From positions 1-30,776 of the forward strand of contig DJDD01000172.1 in NCBI GenBank assembly GCA_002430925.1: a stretch of DNA of 30,776 nt, in the 5' to 3' direction. This document shows, piece by piece, positions 1 through 7,649 of this stretch. Source of the DNA: Flavobacteriales bacterium UBA5933 (lineage in GTDB: Bacteria; Bacteroidota; Bacteroidia; Flavobacteriales; Weeksellaceae). The notes below the pieces were generated by a model. The model did not search any database and was not told where the DNA came from. It saw only the letters and a program-made list of their open reading frames with translations. Numbering within the stretch: the first letter of the stretch is position 1; the number at the start of each line of letters is the position of its first letter. The position numbers were made by a program, and so were the translations under genes.

Positions 1-73
1 TAGATAAATCAAGATGATTATCAAGTTTCCATCCTCCTAAAAAATATAGGAATTTACCAATCAATTTTTTCAT
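1..73 (-). CDS. 5' end of a gene running off the left edge; possible PlsC-type acyltransferase
   Basis: An ATG on the minus strand at 73 opens a frame that stays open to the window edge, giving 24 residues that begin MKKLIGKFLYFLGGWKLD. A short basic start, then a hydrophobic stretch and a GWK motif, resembles the N-terminus of small lysophospholipid acyltransferases of Flavobacteriia. That resemblance is from memory of the family; the catalytic HX4D box would lie outside the window. A promoter-like pair (TTG, 22 nt, TAAATTTG) lies just upstream and supports a real start here. Confidence 0.45.
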   Translation of the reverse strand, partial: MKKLIGKFLYFLGGWKLDNHLDLS

Positions 74-94
74 AATTATGCGATTTTGTGTATG

Positions 95-127
95 CAAATT
101 TAGACAACTTAGATTGATTTATCTCAA
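95..127 (-). promoter_or_regulatory. Bacteroidota-type promoter for the left-edge gene
   Basis: On the minus strand TAAATTTG (95-102) matches the -7 box TAnnTTTG exactly, and TTG (125-127) lies 22 nt upstream, within the usual spacing range. It leaves a leader of about 15-20 nt before the ATG at 73. Confidence 0.5.
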
Positions 128-156
128 TTTTATAAAATTGATAAAATAGTTAAATA

Positions 157-192
157 AAAAAGGTTATTCTATGGATTGAGAATAACCTTTTT
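157..192 (-). terminator. Rho-independent terminator of the padR-pspC operon
   Basis: A perfect 14-bp inverted repeat (157-170 with 179-192) has an 8-nt loop. The outer stem is A-rich on one side and T-rich on the other. It lies 50 nt past the stop of the PspC gene on the minus strand. Confidence 0.75.
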
Positions 193-241
193 GTATATTT
201 TTTAAAATATAAAATTTACTTCATAAGTTTAAGCGAAGAAA

Positions 242-1996
242 TCAACGATTTTTTGAATGACTTCCGTAGTTAATGTTAATAGAATCTGTATCATCTTTAT
301 AGTTTATTTGTTGATTTGTATTTTTTATATTTCCTACTCCAACTGAGTTTTTACCATTTTGAACTCTAATTCCATGTTTGTCAATAATAACTTTAGCGGA
401 ATCTTTGCCGTCTTCTATATTAATGTTATAACCTTCATCTTCAGAAGATTCATCATTATCACAATCCAAACATACGAATTTTTTTCCATTATATTTAATC
501 AAATTATTCTTTAAATCATATAAATTATCAGAATCATATTTTCTACTGTTAATTCTTACATAATCAGCATTTTTAATTAATAAAATTTTATTTTTAGGAA
601 CGAATAATTTTACATCTACATCTTGATCTCTGAATTTTCCTATTTTACTAATTTTAAGAAATTCATCAAGAATTAAATTATTACCATTTATAGAATAGTT
701 ATATCGTATAGCATCTAAATTACGTTTAGACTCTACTGCAGTTCCTCCTTTAGAAGAATATTTGATCTCTAAATGAAAATTATTATCATCACTCTCTTCT
801 ATTTCAAATTCTTCCCTCTTAGAAATTACTAAATTTCCTTTTTCATCAATTAATTGATCTAAATTATTAAAAGACTTATAAGCAAAACTTTTTCCATCTT
901 CCTTTCTAAAATCAATATTCAATGTATCAGATGGTATATTAAATACCTTTTCATCAGTAACATCTACAGAATTTCTAAATTTACTTATCGTATTTAAAGT
1001 GATTCCTGCAAAACCAAGTAAAGCTATAAACCAAATTACAATAGAACTTATAATAATGCTTTTACTAACTCTAGCTTTATTCCAAAAACATTTAACTCCT
1101 AAAATTGTTAATAATATACCTGGAATAATCACTAAAATACCACCTAAAATTTTTGCAGCAAGACTCATCCATTTCTCTTCAACTAAATAACCAAATAATT
1201 CTGTTGGAATATCAGTCCAAGAAGTAAAAATTAAAAAGAAACCTCCAATAATAAAACTTAATCCTACTACAAGAATTATAAAACCTAAAAACCAAAGTAT
1301 TATTCGACCAAAAAGTTCAAAAACGCCACCTAATCTATTACTTAATTCTTTACCTCCACTAAGAACTGCTTCAGAAGCTTGTTCTACATTTTTTTTTAAT
1401 GTATCTATATTAGCTGGCTGCCCATACATCTGTAATTTTTGAGATGTTGTTCTAGCTTTTTGCACAAAAATTAACAATATAAAGTAACAAAATAAGACAA
1501 AAAGTAAAGAAACACCTTTTGTAAATACACCTAGTATTCCTAACACCAACCATATTGCACGAATAAACCAAGGATCTACACCTAAATAATGTGCTAAACC
1601 CGATGAAAGTCCTGAAATAATTGTATCATCTGGATCTCTATACAAGCGCTTTTTTGTTCCATACTGTCCTCCTAATGATGATTGATTATTTTGCGATTTA
1701 TAATGACTAGATTCATTTGAACGTAAATCTTCATCTTCATAAATATACTGATCTGGATGCCCCATTATTTCAATAACAGCATCAACATCACCTTCGCTTA
1801 CAACTTCTCTATATTGTATACGTTCTCTAAATAATTCAGATATACGAATTTCTACATCTTCTATGATATCTTCTATACCATCTGTACCTCTTAAAGACTT
1901 TTTTACATCTTCTAGATATATCTTTAATTTATTATAGGCAATTTCATCTAAGATAAAAGAGAAACCTCCTAAACTGATTGATATTGTTTTATCCAT
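242..1996 (-). CDS. PspC-domain membrane protein, envelope-stress type
   Basis: 584 residues. Residues 1-95 are the soluble N-terminal region usual for Bacteroidota PspC proteins (start MDKTISISLGGFSF, rich in acidic and isoleucine residues). Residues about 116-180 form the PspC domain, with KRLYRDPDDTIISG, then GLAHYLGVDPWFIRAIW and a hydrophobic helix. Three further hydrophobic segments follow at about 230-255, 280-300 and 310-335. The C-terminal 250 residues are polar and beta-rich, as in adhesin-like or DUF2154-type domains, and probably lie outside the membrane. The gene overlaps the upstream padR by 8 nt, so the two are translationally coupled. The family is linked to membrane stress in Proteobacteria; its role here is inferred from that and from the PadR partner. 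Confidence 0.85.
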   Translation of the reverse strand: MDKTISISLGGFSFILDEIAYNKLKIYLEDVKKSLRGTDGIEDIIEDVEIRISELFRERIQYREVVSEGDVDAVIEIMGHPDQYIYEDEDLRSNESSHYKSQNNQSSLGGQYGTKKRLYRDPDDTIISGLSSGLAHYLGVDPWFIRAIWLVLGILGVFTKGVSLLFVLFCYFILLIFVQKARTTSQKLQMYGQPANIDTLKKNVEQASEAVLSGGKELSNRLGGVFELFGRIILWFLGFIILVVGLSFIIGGFFLIFTSWTDIPTELFGYLVEEKWMSLAAKILGGILVIIPGILLTILGVKCFWNKARVSKSIIISSIVIWFIALLGFAGITLNTISKFRNSVDVTDEKVFNIPSDTLNIDFRKEDGKSFAYKSFNNLDQLIDEKGNLVISKREEFEIEESDDNNFHLEIKYSSKGGTAVESKRNLDAIRYNYSINGNNLILDEFLKISKIGKFRDQDVDVKLFVPKNKILLIKNADYVRINSRKYDSDNLYDLKNNLIKYNGKKFVCLDCDNDESSEDEGYNINIEDGKDSAKVIIDKHGIRVQNGKNSVGVGNIKNTNQQINYKDDTDSININYGSHSKNR

Positions 1997-2330
1997 TTTT
2001 GTGCTTTTCTAGTGTTACTTTATTTACAGCATCTATAAGTTGCTTCCAAGTTTCTGATAATTCTTTAAGAAATATTATCCCTTGCTCCGTCAATGCATAA
2101 TATTTACGTGGAGGACCAGATGTTGATTCTTCCCAACGATATTGTAAAAGGTCATCATTTTTTAATCTTGTTAAAAGTGGATACAAAGTTCCTTCTACAA
2201 CTATCATTTCCGCTTTTTTCAATTCATCAATTATATCTGATGCATAAGCATCTCCTTTTTCAATAATGCTGAGAATACAATATTCAAGTACTCCTTTTCG
2301 CATTTGTACTTTTGTTTTCTCTATATTCAT
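1989..2330 (-). CDS. PadR-family transcriptional regulator
   Basis: 113 residues from the ATG at 2330 (MNIEKTKVQMRKGVLEYC). A longer frame to 2360 exists, but its first 10 residues lie between the promoter and this ATG and look non-coding. The body is a PadR winged helix: LEYCILSIIEKGDAYASDI (helices 1-2), VVEGTLYPLLTRLKNDDLL (recognition helix) and GPPRKYYALTEQG (wing). A C-terminal helix (about 90-108) would mediate dimerisation. It is the first gene of an operon whose second gene is the PspC protein, overlapping by 8 nt. PadR proteins usually repress their own operon; an inverted repeat over its promoter fits that. Confidence 0.9.
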   Translation of the reverse strand: MNIEKTKVQMRKGVLEYCILSIIEKGDAYASDIIDELKKAEMIVVEGTLYPLLTRLKNDDLLQYRWEESTSGPPRKYYALTEQGIIFLKELSETWKQLIDAVNKVTLEKHKNG

Positions 2331-2352
2331 AATGAACGACTTATTTATTTTG

Positions 2353-2389
2353 TAATACAAATATATAAAATAATTTTAGTATTATGCAA
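2353..2389 (-). promoter_or_regulatory. padR-pspC promoter with a candidate PadR operator
   Basis: On the minus strand, TTG (2387-2389) and TATATTTG (2358-2365) are separated by 21 nt, a good Bacteroidota promoter. A perfect 6-bp inverted repeat, TAATAC (2353-2358) and GTATTA (2379-2384) with 20 nt between, spans the -7 box and spacer. Its position suits an autoregulatory operator, but that use is inference. Confidence 0.55.
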
Positions 2390-2467
2390 AACAAAGTACT
2401 GAATTTTTAATAGTATTATATAAATAAAAAATAAACAAATGTTTAATTTTCAATAACCCCACTTTTG

Positions 2468-2475
2468 TATCTTTG
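2468..2475 (+). promoter_or_regulatory. -7 box for the S1/P1 nuclease gene
   Basis: TATCTTTG matches TAnnTTTG exactly and lies 19 nt before the ATG at 2495. No clear TTG lies at the -33 position. It supports the ATG at 2495 over an in-frame TTG at 2465, which would lie upstream of the transcription start. Confidence 0.5.
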
Positions 2476-2494
2476 CAAAAACGATATTCATATA

Positions 2495-3286
2495 ATGAAA
2501 AAAGTAGTAGGAGGATTAATGCTTTTAGGGACTTTTTTAGTTTCTAACAACGCTTTAGCATGGGGATTAACAGGGCATAGAGTTATAGCACAAATAGCTG
2601 AACAACATATTAGCAAAAAAACACGTAAAGAAATTTCTAAAATAATCGGACCTCAAAAATTAGCTTATTGGGCAAATTGGCCAGATTTCATCAAATCTGA
2701 TCCTTCATGGAAACATTCAGATTCTTATCATTACGTTAATATTGCAGGAGATCTTAATCATGAACAATTTAATGAAGCTTTAGAAAAAACTTCTGATGAT
2801 AATGCTTATAAAAAAGGGTTATTTTTAATGAATGAATTAAAAAATAATAAAAATCTAACATTAAAAGATAAACAACACGATTTATATTTTTTGATTCATA
2901 TTTTTGGTGATGTACATCAACCATTACATGTAGGTAGACCAGAAGATTTAGGTGGAAATAGAATTAAAGTTGAATGGTTTAGAGACAAAGTAAACATTCA
3001 TACAGTATGGGATTCTAAATTGGTTGATTACGAAAATTATTCGTACACAGAATATTCTAATTTATTGGATATAGAAACTAAACAAGAAAGAAAGGCAATG
3101 CAAGAAGGAACTTATGCTGATTGGATTTATGGATCTTATGTTCTTGCAAATAACATTTATTCTAATGTAAAAATGGACGACAAATTAGGTTACCGTTATC
3201 ATTACGAGAATAAGTATATTGTAGAAAGTCAATTATTAAAAGGTGGTGTACGTTTAGCAAAAGTATTAGATAATATTTTTAAGTAA
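2495..3286 (+). CDS. Secreted S1/P1-family nuclease
   Basis: 263 residues with a signal peptide (1-22) ending NNALA before a tryptophan. In S1/P1 enzymes the first mature residue is a Trp that binds zinc through its N-terminus, and that is what is seen here (W23, then H28 at the expected +5). The other zinc ligands are all recognisable: the Asp of WPDFIK, the His of SYHYVNI, His-Asp-His in IHIFGDVHQPLH, and His-Asp in HTVWD. All nine ligands of the trinuclear site therefore appear intact. The enzyme should cut single-stranded DNA or RNA, or remove 3'-phosphates, in the periplasm or outside the cell, perhaps for nutrient scavenging. It is monocistronic, with its own promoter and a strong terminator. 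Confidence 0.93.
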   Translation: MKKVVGGLMLLGTFLVSNNALAWGLTGHRVIAQIAEQHISKKTRKEISKIIGPQKLAYWANWPDFIKSDPSWKHSDSYHYVNIAGDLNHEQFNEALEKTSDDNAYKKGLFLMNELKNNKNLTLKDKQHDLYFLIHIFGDVHQPLHVGRPEDLGGNRIKVEWFRDKVNIHTVWDSKLVDYENYSYTEYSNLLDIETKQERKAMQEGTYADWIYGSYVLANNIYSNVKMDDKLGYRYHYENKYIVESQLLKGGVRLAKVLDNIFK

Positions 3287-3376
3287 AATTAAATTTACTT
3301 AATTCAGTATTATTTTTATATTCTATTGCTATTAATATAAATTTTATATCAATATTCATAGTTGATTTAGATAATT

Positions 3377-3412
3377 AAAATCCTTGAATCTTTAAAAAGA
3401 TTCAAGGATTTT
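3377..3412 (+). terminator. Strong terminator after the S1/P1 nuclease gene
   Basis: A 17-bp perfect inverted repeat (3377-3393 with 3396-3412) is followed by a run of T to 3416. It is 90 nt after the stop codon at 3286; the stretch between shows nothing else. Confidence 0.8.
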
Positions 3413-3542
3413 TTTTATTCATTTTTTAATTGTTTAATAAATAATTTAAGTATTTAATAAATTATTTAAAAAATCTTATTTAATTTAAAAATATTTTAAA
3501 ATGTTTACGTAAATTGTTTGATGACTAAAACTATTATTGAAC

Positions 3543-4568
3543 ATGAATAAAATTCTTTTACCTTTTGTAACTTACATTGTAAGAACCAGGCTTTGTGAAA
3601 ACTCTAATGAAATCCAAGAAACAAAGTTTAGTGATTATAATATGCTTAAAGCTAGAAAAAAAGCTTTCGAATTTATAGAAAATTATATTGAAATTATAAC
3701 CAATCAAGGATTAATTACAATTGATAGCAATACAATAAATAAAATTGCTATTGATAAAATTAATAACAGTATCTCTGAAGCAAATGATGATAACTATAAT
3801 TCTTTAAAATTACTTAATCAAGAAAATATTGTTATAACTCCTAATAAAAATATTTTTCCTGAAGGAATTACTTTATCATTTAAAATAAATAAATCAGTAC
3901 AAAATATTGACGAAACTGAATATGAAATTTTTGGCTTAAAAAATAGTTCAGAAAATAATTACGAAATTCAATTAAAAAATTTAATTAAAGAATATTCTAT
4001 TTTTAATGAATTTGGATATAATTTAGAAAATCATAAAGTTTTAATTGAAAAGAAAAATTACAAAATTTTAAACCTAAAGAATAAAAAGAATTATATTATA
4101 AATACTCCATTTAATTGGAAACATTTTACGATACAGATATTTTTAAACAAAGTTTATGATAAAAATTTTCACAAAAAAAATTTATATGAACATTTAATTA
4201 ATCATAAAAAATATAATTATGTTTCTTTTTTAGAAGAAAATTGTAATCAAGAAATAGAAGAGAATATTTATTCTATGTTACATGAAAATGGAGGATTATT
4301 ATTCGTAGGCTATCATCCTGACAATTTTATAGAATCTGTATTGAGTGATCAAGAAATTTATGATTATTATTCTACATTACATTCGATTTTTTCTAAAGAT
4401 AAATATCTCTATAAAAACATCAATCTTGATATTATTGATTACAAAGATTTTCTTGTATTATGCATTATTGTATACCCTTTAAATGAGGAGTCTAAATTAT
4501 CTAACGCCTTTAATCCTGACAAAATTTTTATTCGCCAAAATAATAAAATCATTAAAATAATTAAATAA
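3543..4568 (+). CDS. Schlafen/AlbA_2-like putative DNA-binding protein
   Basis: 341 residues from the ATG at 3543; an in-frame TTG lies 6 nt earlier. The protein is very rich in Asn, Lys and Ile and has no signal peptide. Residues about 1-200 are not recognised, apart from a helix YNMLKARKKAFEFIENYIEII. The last 130 residues follow the order of an AlbA_2 (Schlafen-type) domain: FLEENCNQEIEENIYSMLHE, then NGGLLFVGYHPD (normally N-x-x-GG-x-L-x-x-G), a later hydrophobic strand DYKDFLVLCIIVYPL, and KIFIRQNNKI near the end (normally YxRxGS). The assignment is by pattern and is not certain. It ends 9 nt before an M28 peptidase gene, so the two are likely co-transcribed, although no functional link is obvious. 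Confidence 0.65.
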   Translation: MNKILLPFVTYIVRTRLCENSNEIQETKFSDYNMLKARKKAFEFIENYIEIITNQGLITIDSNTINKIAIDKINNSISEANDDNYNSLKLLNQENIVITPNKNIFPEGITLSFKINKSVQNIDETEYEIFGLKNSSENNYEIQLKNLIKEYSIFNEFGYNLENHKVLIEKKNYKILNLKNKKNYIINTPFNWKHFTIQIFLNKVYDKNFHKKNLYEHLINHKKYNYVSFLEENCNQEIEENIYSMLHENGGLLFVGYHPDNFIESVLSDQEIYDYYSTLHSIFSKDKYLYKNINLDIIDYKDFLVLCIIVYPLNEESKLSNAFNPDKIFIRQNNKIIKIIK

Positions 4569-4577
4569 TATCATTCA

Positions 4578-6140
4578 ATGAAATTAATTAACACATTAGT
4601 ATACTCTACAATTATACTTTCTGCATCAACAATTCATGCTCAAAATCAAGAAAAACTGAATCCTACGGTTGAAAGTTTTGTAAACGAAGTCCAAAATAAT
4701 TCTCAATTAGAAAAATTCTCTTTTGAATTATTTGATAAAATTGGTCCTCGTTTAGTTGGTACTCCTCAAATGGATCAAGCTGGAGAATGGGCATTAAAAA
4801 CACTTCAATCTTGGGGAATAGATGCTAGAAAAGAAAAATATGGTACGTGGAAAGCTTGGGAAAGAGGTACTACTGAAGTAGAAATGTCTTATCCTCGTAT
4901 AAAATCAATTACTGCTACACAATTAGCTTGGTCTCCAGCTACTAAAAAAGCATTTACAGCAGAAGTTATTGCTATGCCAATTTTCAAAACAAAAGCTGAA
5001 TTTGAAGCGTGGTTACCAACTGTAAAAGGTAAGATTGTATTAATTTCTCAAAACCAACGCTACGGAAGATCTGATTATCAATATAAGAATTTTGCAAAAG
5101 AAGATTTGTATAAAAAAATCAGTCAAATTAAAAAAACTGAAGCTGAAGCTTGGGCAAACTCAATAAAAGTTACAGGATATACAAACAATACATTACCTGA
5201 AGTTTTAGAAAAAAATGGCGCTGCTGCATTAGCTATTTCTAATTGGACAGGAATTATGGGAGCTAACCGAATTTTTGGAGCTAAGACTAAAAAAATTCCA
5301 ATGCTAGATATATCAAATGAAGATTATGGTATGCTATATCGTTTAGCTGCCAACGGCGTTTATCCAAAATTAAAAGTTGATACTCAATCTAAACATAACG
5401 GAACTACAGATACATTTAATATTATAGGAGAAATAAAAGGAAAAGAAAAGCCTAATGAATACATTATACTTTCTGCTCATTTTGATTCTTGGGATGGAGC
5501 ACAAGGTGCTACTGATAACGGAACTGGTACTATAACAATGTTAGAAACTATTCGTACTATAAAGAAATTATATCCTAATAACAAAAGAACAATTCTTATT
5601 TGCCTTTGGGGAAGTGAAGAACAAGGTTTAAATGGTTCTCGTGCCTTTGTAGAAGATCACCCAGAAATTATTAAAAATACACAAGCTGTTTTCAATCAAG
5701 ATAATGGAACTGGGCGTGTAGTTTATATTAATGGAGCTGGATTCGAAAAATCTTATGAGTATGTTTCTCGTTGGTTAAGTGCAACACCATCTTGGGTAAG
5801 AAATGAAATAAAAACTGATTTTCCTGGTACTCCAGCAGCTGGTGGATCTGACAATGCATCATTTGTTGCTGCTGGTGTTCCTGCTTTTGGATTAAGTTCT
5901 CTAGATTGGGGATACGGAGGATACACGTGGCATACAAATAGAGATACTTATGATAAAATAGTATTTGAAGAAGTACAAAACAACGTTATTCTTACAAGTG
6001 CATTGACATATATGGCAGATCAAGAAAAAGATTTAGTAGATCGTAAAAAAAGAACTTTACCTACAGATAACAAAGGCAATATTGCAACTTGGCCTGAAGT
6101 AAAAAGTCCACAAAGAACTTCTGATGAATTCTTTAAATAA
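4578..6140 (+). CDS. Secreted M28-family metallopeptidase
   Basis: 520 residues with a signal peptide (about 1-21, ending STIHAQ). The pattern is that of M28 aminopeptidases or carboxypeptidases with a PA-like insert (about 120-275). The co-catalytic zinc site is complete: H301 and D313 in AHFDSWDGAQGATDNGTG, the catalytic pair E347-E348 in LWGSEEQGLNGS, D375 in FNQDNGTG, and H452 in YTWHTNRDTYDK. It should trim peptides in the periplasm or at the cell surface. It starts 9 nt after the AlbA_2-like gene and has no promoter of its own that I can see, so it is the second gene of that operon. The terminal residues (RTSDEFFK) show no T9SS sorting domain. Confidence 0.93.
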   Translation: MKLINTLVYSTIILSASTIHAQNQEKLNPTVESFVNEVQNNSQLEKFSFELFDKIGPRLVGTPQMDQAGEWALKTLQSWGIDARKEKYGTWKAWERGTTEVEMSYPRIKSITATQLAWSPATKKAFTAEVIAMPIFKTKAEFEAWLPTVKGKIVLISQNQRYGRSDYQYKNFAKEDLYKKISQIKKTEAEAWANSIKVTGYTNNTLPEVLEKNGAAALAISNWTGIMGANRIFGAKTKKIPMLDISNEDYGMLYRLAANGVYPKLKVDTQSKHNGTTDTFNIIGEIKGKEKPNEYIILSAHFDSWDGAQGATDNGTGTITMLETIRTIKKLYPNNKRTILICLWGSEEQGLNGSRAFVEDHPEIIKNTQAVFNQDNGTGRVVYINGAGFEKSYEYVSRWLSATPSWVRNEIKTDFPGTPAAGGSDNASFVAAGVPAFGLSSLDWGYGGYTWHTNRDTYDKIVFEEVQNNVILTSALTYMADQEKDLVDRKKRTLPTDNKGNIATWPEVKSPQRTSDEFFK

Positions 6141-6182
6141 AAAATAAACATTCATAAAACTGTTTTATTTTTTTCTCTTTTT

Positions 6183-6220
6183 GAACTATCTTCTCAATAA
6201 ATTTATTCAGAAGATAGTTC
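6183..6220. terminator. Bidirectional terminator between convergent genes
   Basis: A perfect 12-bp inverted repeat (6183-6194 with 6209-6220) encloses another palindrome, AATAAATTTATT, so nearly the whole 38 nt can pair. It lies between the convergent M28 peptidase and thioredoxin genes. Confidence 0.75.
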
Positions 6221-6236
6221 TTTATGAGAATAACAA

Positions 6237-6728
6237 TTATTTATCTTGTAAATATTCTGTTACATAATCTTCTAATTCGAACTTTGTCATTGCTTTATCA
6301 TGAAAAAGTACTTTTTCTCCATTTTTATATATAATAGAAACAGGGATATTTCCAGCCCAAGACTTATCAAAAGAAGGAATCCATTCATTCATTCTTTTTA
6401 CATCATCCAAAAGTAAAACCTCAGCATTCATTTTATTATCTGTAATAAACTTCTTTACTTTTGGTAATACCTTTACTCTATCCAAAGAAACAAATAGCAT
6501 TTTAAATTTCGGGTTATCCTTATATTTCTCATTAACCTCTACAAATGCAGGAATTTCTTCAACACAAGGTGCACACCAAGTTGCCCAAAAATTTACAACA
6601 ACTATTTTATCTTTATAACTATCTATCTTTTTATGTAAAGTCTCATAATCCACTTGCTCTACGGACTGAGCTTTTAGAGATGAAAAAGATAAAATACATA
6701 ATATACTTACTAACGAAAATAATCTCAT
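6237..6728 (-). CDS. Periplasmic TlpA/ResA-like thioredoxin
   Basis: 163 residues with a signal peptide (1-20, ending SLKA before QS). The thioredoxin fold is clear: VVVNFWATWCAPCVEEIP carries the active-site C52-x-x-C55, and GNIPVSIIY has the cis-proline. The WCAPC active site and secretion are typical of TlpA, ResA or DsbE-type reductases, which keep exported proteins or cytochrome c motifs reduced. No cytochrome c gene is nearby, so the partner is unknown. It stands alone, with its own promoter (6751-6783) and a shared terminator. Confidence 0.9.
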   Translation of the reverse strand: MRLFSLVSILCILSFSSLKAQSVEQVDYETLHKKIDSYKDKIVVVNFWATWCAPCVEEIPAFVEVNEKYKDNPKFKMLFVSLDRVKVLPKVKKFITDNKMNAEVLLLDDVKRMNEWIPSFDKSWAGNIPVSIIYKNGEKVLFHDKAMTKFELEDYVTEYLQDK

Positions 6729-6750
6729 TTTATATTTTTTTTAATTTTAT

Positions 6751-6783
6751 CAAATTTAAGTACTCAAAAATTAAATCTATCAA
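6751..6783 (-). promoter_or_regulatory. Promoter of the thioredoxin gene
   Basis: On the minus strand TAAATTTG (6751-6758) is an exact -7 box and TTG (6781-6783) lies 22 nt upstream. The ATG at 6728 is 22 nt downstream of the box. Confidence 0.5.
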
Positions 6784-6794
6784 AGTTAATTATA

Positions 6795-7048
6795 AAGTTG
6801 TTTAAACTTTTTTTTTGAATCATTTTCAATACCAAATTTTTATTATTAAATTAATTATTATTAAACAACTTGCAATAGTGATTGAAGCGGCATCCTTTTT
6901 AGATTAGAGAAACTTTTAACTTGGTCATTGCTTTTTTACTTGGTCATTGAGCGAAAATGAAATGCAGCAACCAATCTAAAAAGATATAGCGTAAAAGCAC
7001 GGTGCGAAGCAATTGCCCAAAAAATACATATAAAGTTTAAAGAGCTTT
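6795..7048 (+). mobile_element. MITE-like unit around structured repeat copy A
   Basis: This 254-bp unit fills most of the gap between the divergent thioredoxin and DUF4268 genes (6729-7099). It begins with AAGTTGTTTAAACTTT (6795-6810) and ends with AAAGTTTAAAGAGCTT (7032-7047), near-perfect inverted copies of each other (two mismatches in 16). The structured repeat core is at 6870-7020. The same outer motifs flank copies D and E. No ORF lies inside, and no target-site duplication is convincing. Confidence 0.55.
6870..7020 (+). repeat. Structured dispersed repeat, copy A (151 nt)
   Basis: The core runs from TTGCAATAGTGATTGAAG to GCAATTGCCCAA. Outer stem: GCAAT near the start pairs with ATTGC near the end. 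Long hairpin: TTTTTAGATT (6896-6905) pairs with AATCTAAAAA (6973-6982). Small hairpin: TGC-GAA-GCA. The 67-nt loop of the long hairpin holds a second repeat module, TTGGTCATTGAGCGAAAATG, with its first 12 nt duplicated (ACTTGGTCATTG at 6919-6930 and 6938-6949). The 3' end is 79 nt before the DUF4268 start, in sense orientation. Confidence 0.85.
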
Positions 7049-7099
7049 GATATTTTGTAGTTTATAAATTAAGTTCGACTTTTGTAAAAAATTTTTACA

Positions 7100-7567
7100 T
7101 TGTTTTCAAAAGAAGAAGCTTACCGTATTAAAAAAGATTTTTGGACTTCCTATGGTTCTTATATGAAGTTACAAATGAATGCCGAGGGATTACCTATTAA
7201 CTGGATTAATTATAAAACAGATATTAAAGGTATTTTTTTTAGAACTGATGTCGAACGTAAATTTGCTGAAGTTTCTATAGAAATATCTCATCCTGATTCT
7301 TCTATTCGATTAATGATTTTTGAACAATTTGAAGAATATGAAAATGTTTTAAAAAGTTATTTAGGTGAAGAATGGATTTGGACAAAAGAAGATTATGATG
7401 AAGAAGGTAAAAATATTTCTACCATAAAAATTAGATTAGATAATATCAGTATTTTTAGAGAAACAGATTGGCCTGGAATTATTTCATTTTTAAAATCAAA
7501 AATGATAAACTTAGATGAATTTTGGTGTGATCATAAAGATAGTTTTGAAATTTTTAAAAATCTATAA
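7100..7567 (+). CDS. DUF4268 domain protein
   Basis: 155 residues, starting at a TTG codon (7100). This start is favoured because MFSKEEAYRIKKDFWTSYG is how the family begins, and no ATG lies upstream in frame. Visible features are the N-terminal SKEEAxRIKKxFW motif, the strand GIFFRTDVERKFAEVSIEI and LMIFEQFEEYE. The DUF4268 family covers short cytosolic proteins of about 150 residues, common in Bacteroidota; the same domain ends some nuclease-like proteins, but no catalytic motif is clear here and its function is not known to me. It is monocistronic, downstream of repeat copy A and followed by a perfect palindromic terminator. Confidence 0.8.
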   Translation: MFSKEEAYRIKKDFWTSYGSYMKLQMNAEGLPINWINYKTDIKGIFFRTDVERKFAEVSIEISHPDSSIRLMIFEQFEEYENVLKSYLGEEWIWTKEDYDEEGKNISTIKIRLDNISIFRETDWPGIISFLKSKMINLDEFWCDHKDSFEIFKNL

Positions 7568-7572
7568 TTACT

Positions 7573-7610
7573 AAAAAATCAGTTTTAAATTAATTTAAAA
7601 CTGATTTTTT
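7573..7610. terminator. Perfect 38-bp palindromic terminator
   Basis: The whole span is self-complementary, with A-rich and T-rich ends, and sits 5 nt after the DUF4268 stop. It can act in both directions. Confidence 0.8.
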
Positions 7611-7649
7611 TATCTTAAAACATTATCTTTATTTACTAAACCCTCAATT

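Noticed and set aside
999..1190. Plus-strand ORF of 63 residues inside the PspC gene
   Set aside because: It is the complement of the PspC membrane segments; the PspC reading has family motifs and operon context, this one has none.
5728..5937. Minus-strand ORF of 69 residues inside the M28 peptidase gene
   Set aside because: Gln/His-rich shadow frame opposite conserved catalytic sequence.
6870..7020. Repeat copy as a simple terminator
   Set aside because: It lacks a T-run after the 3' end, lies upstream of genes rather than after them, and keeps conserved unpaired blocks (GATTGAAG, ATAGCG) that terminators do not need.
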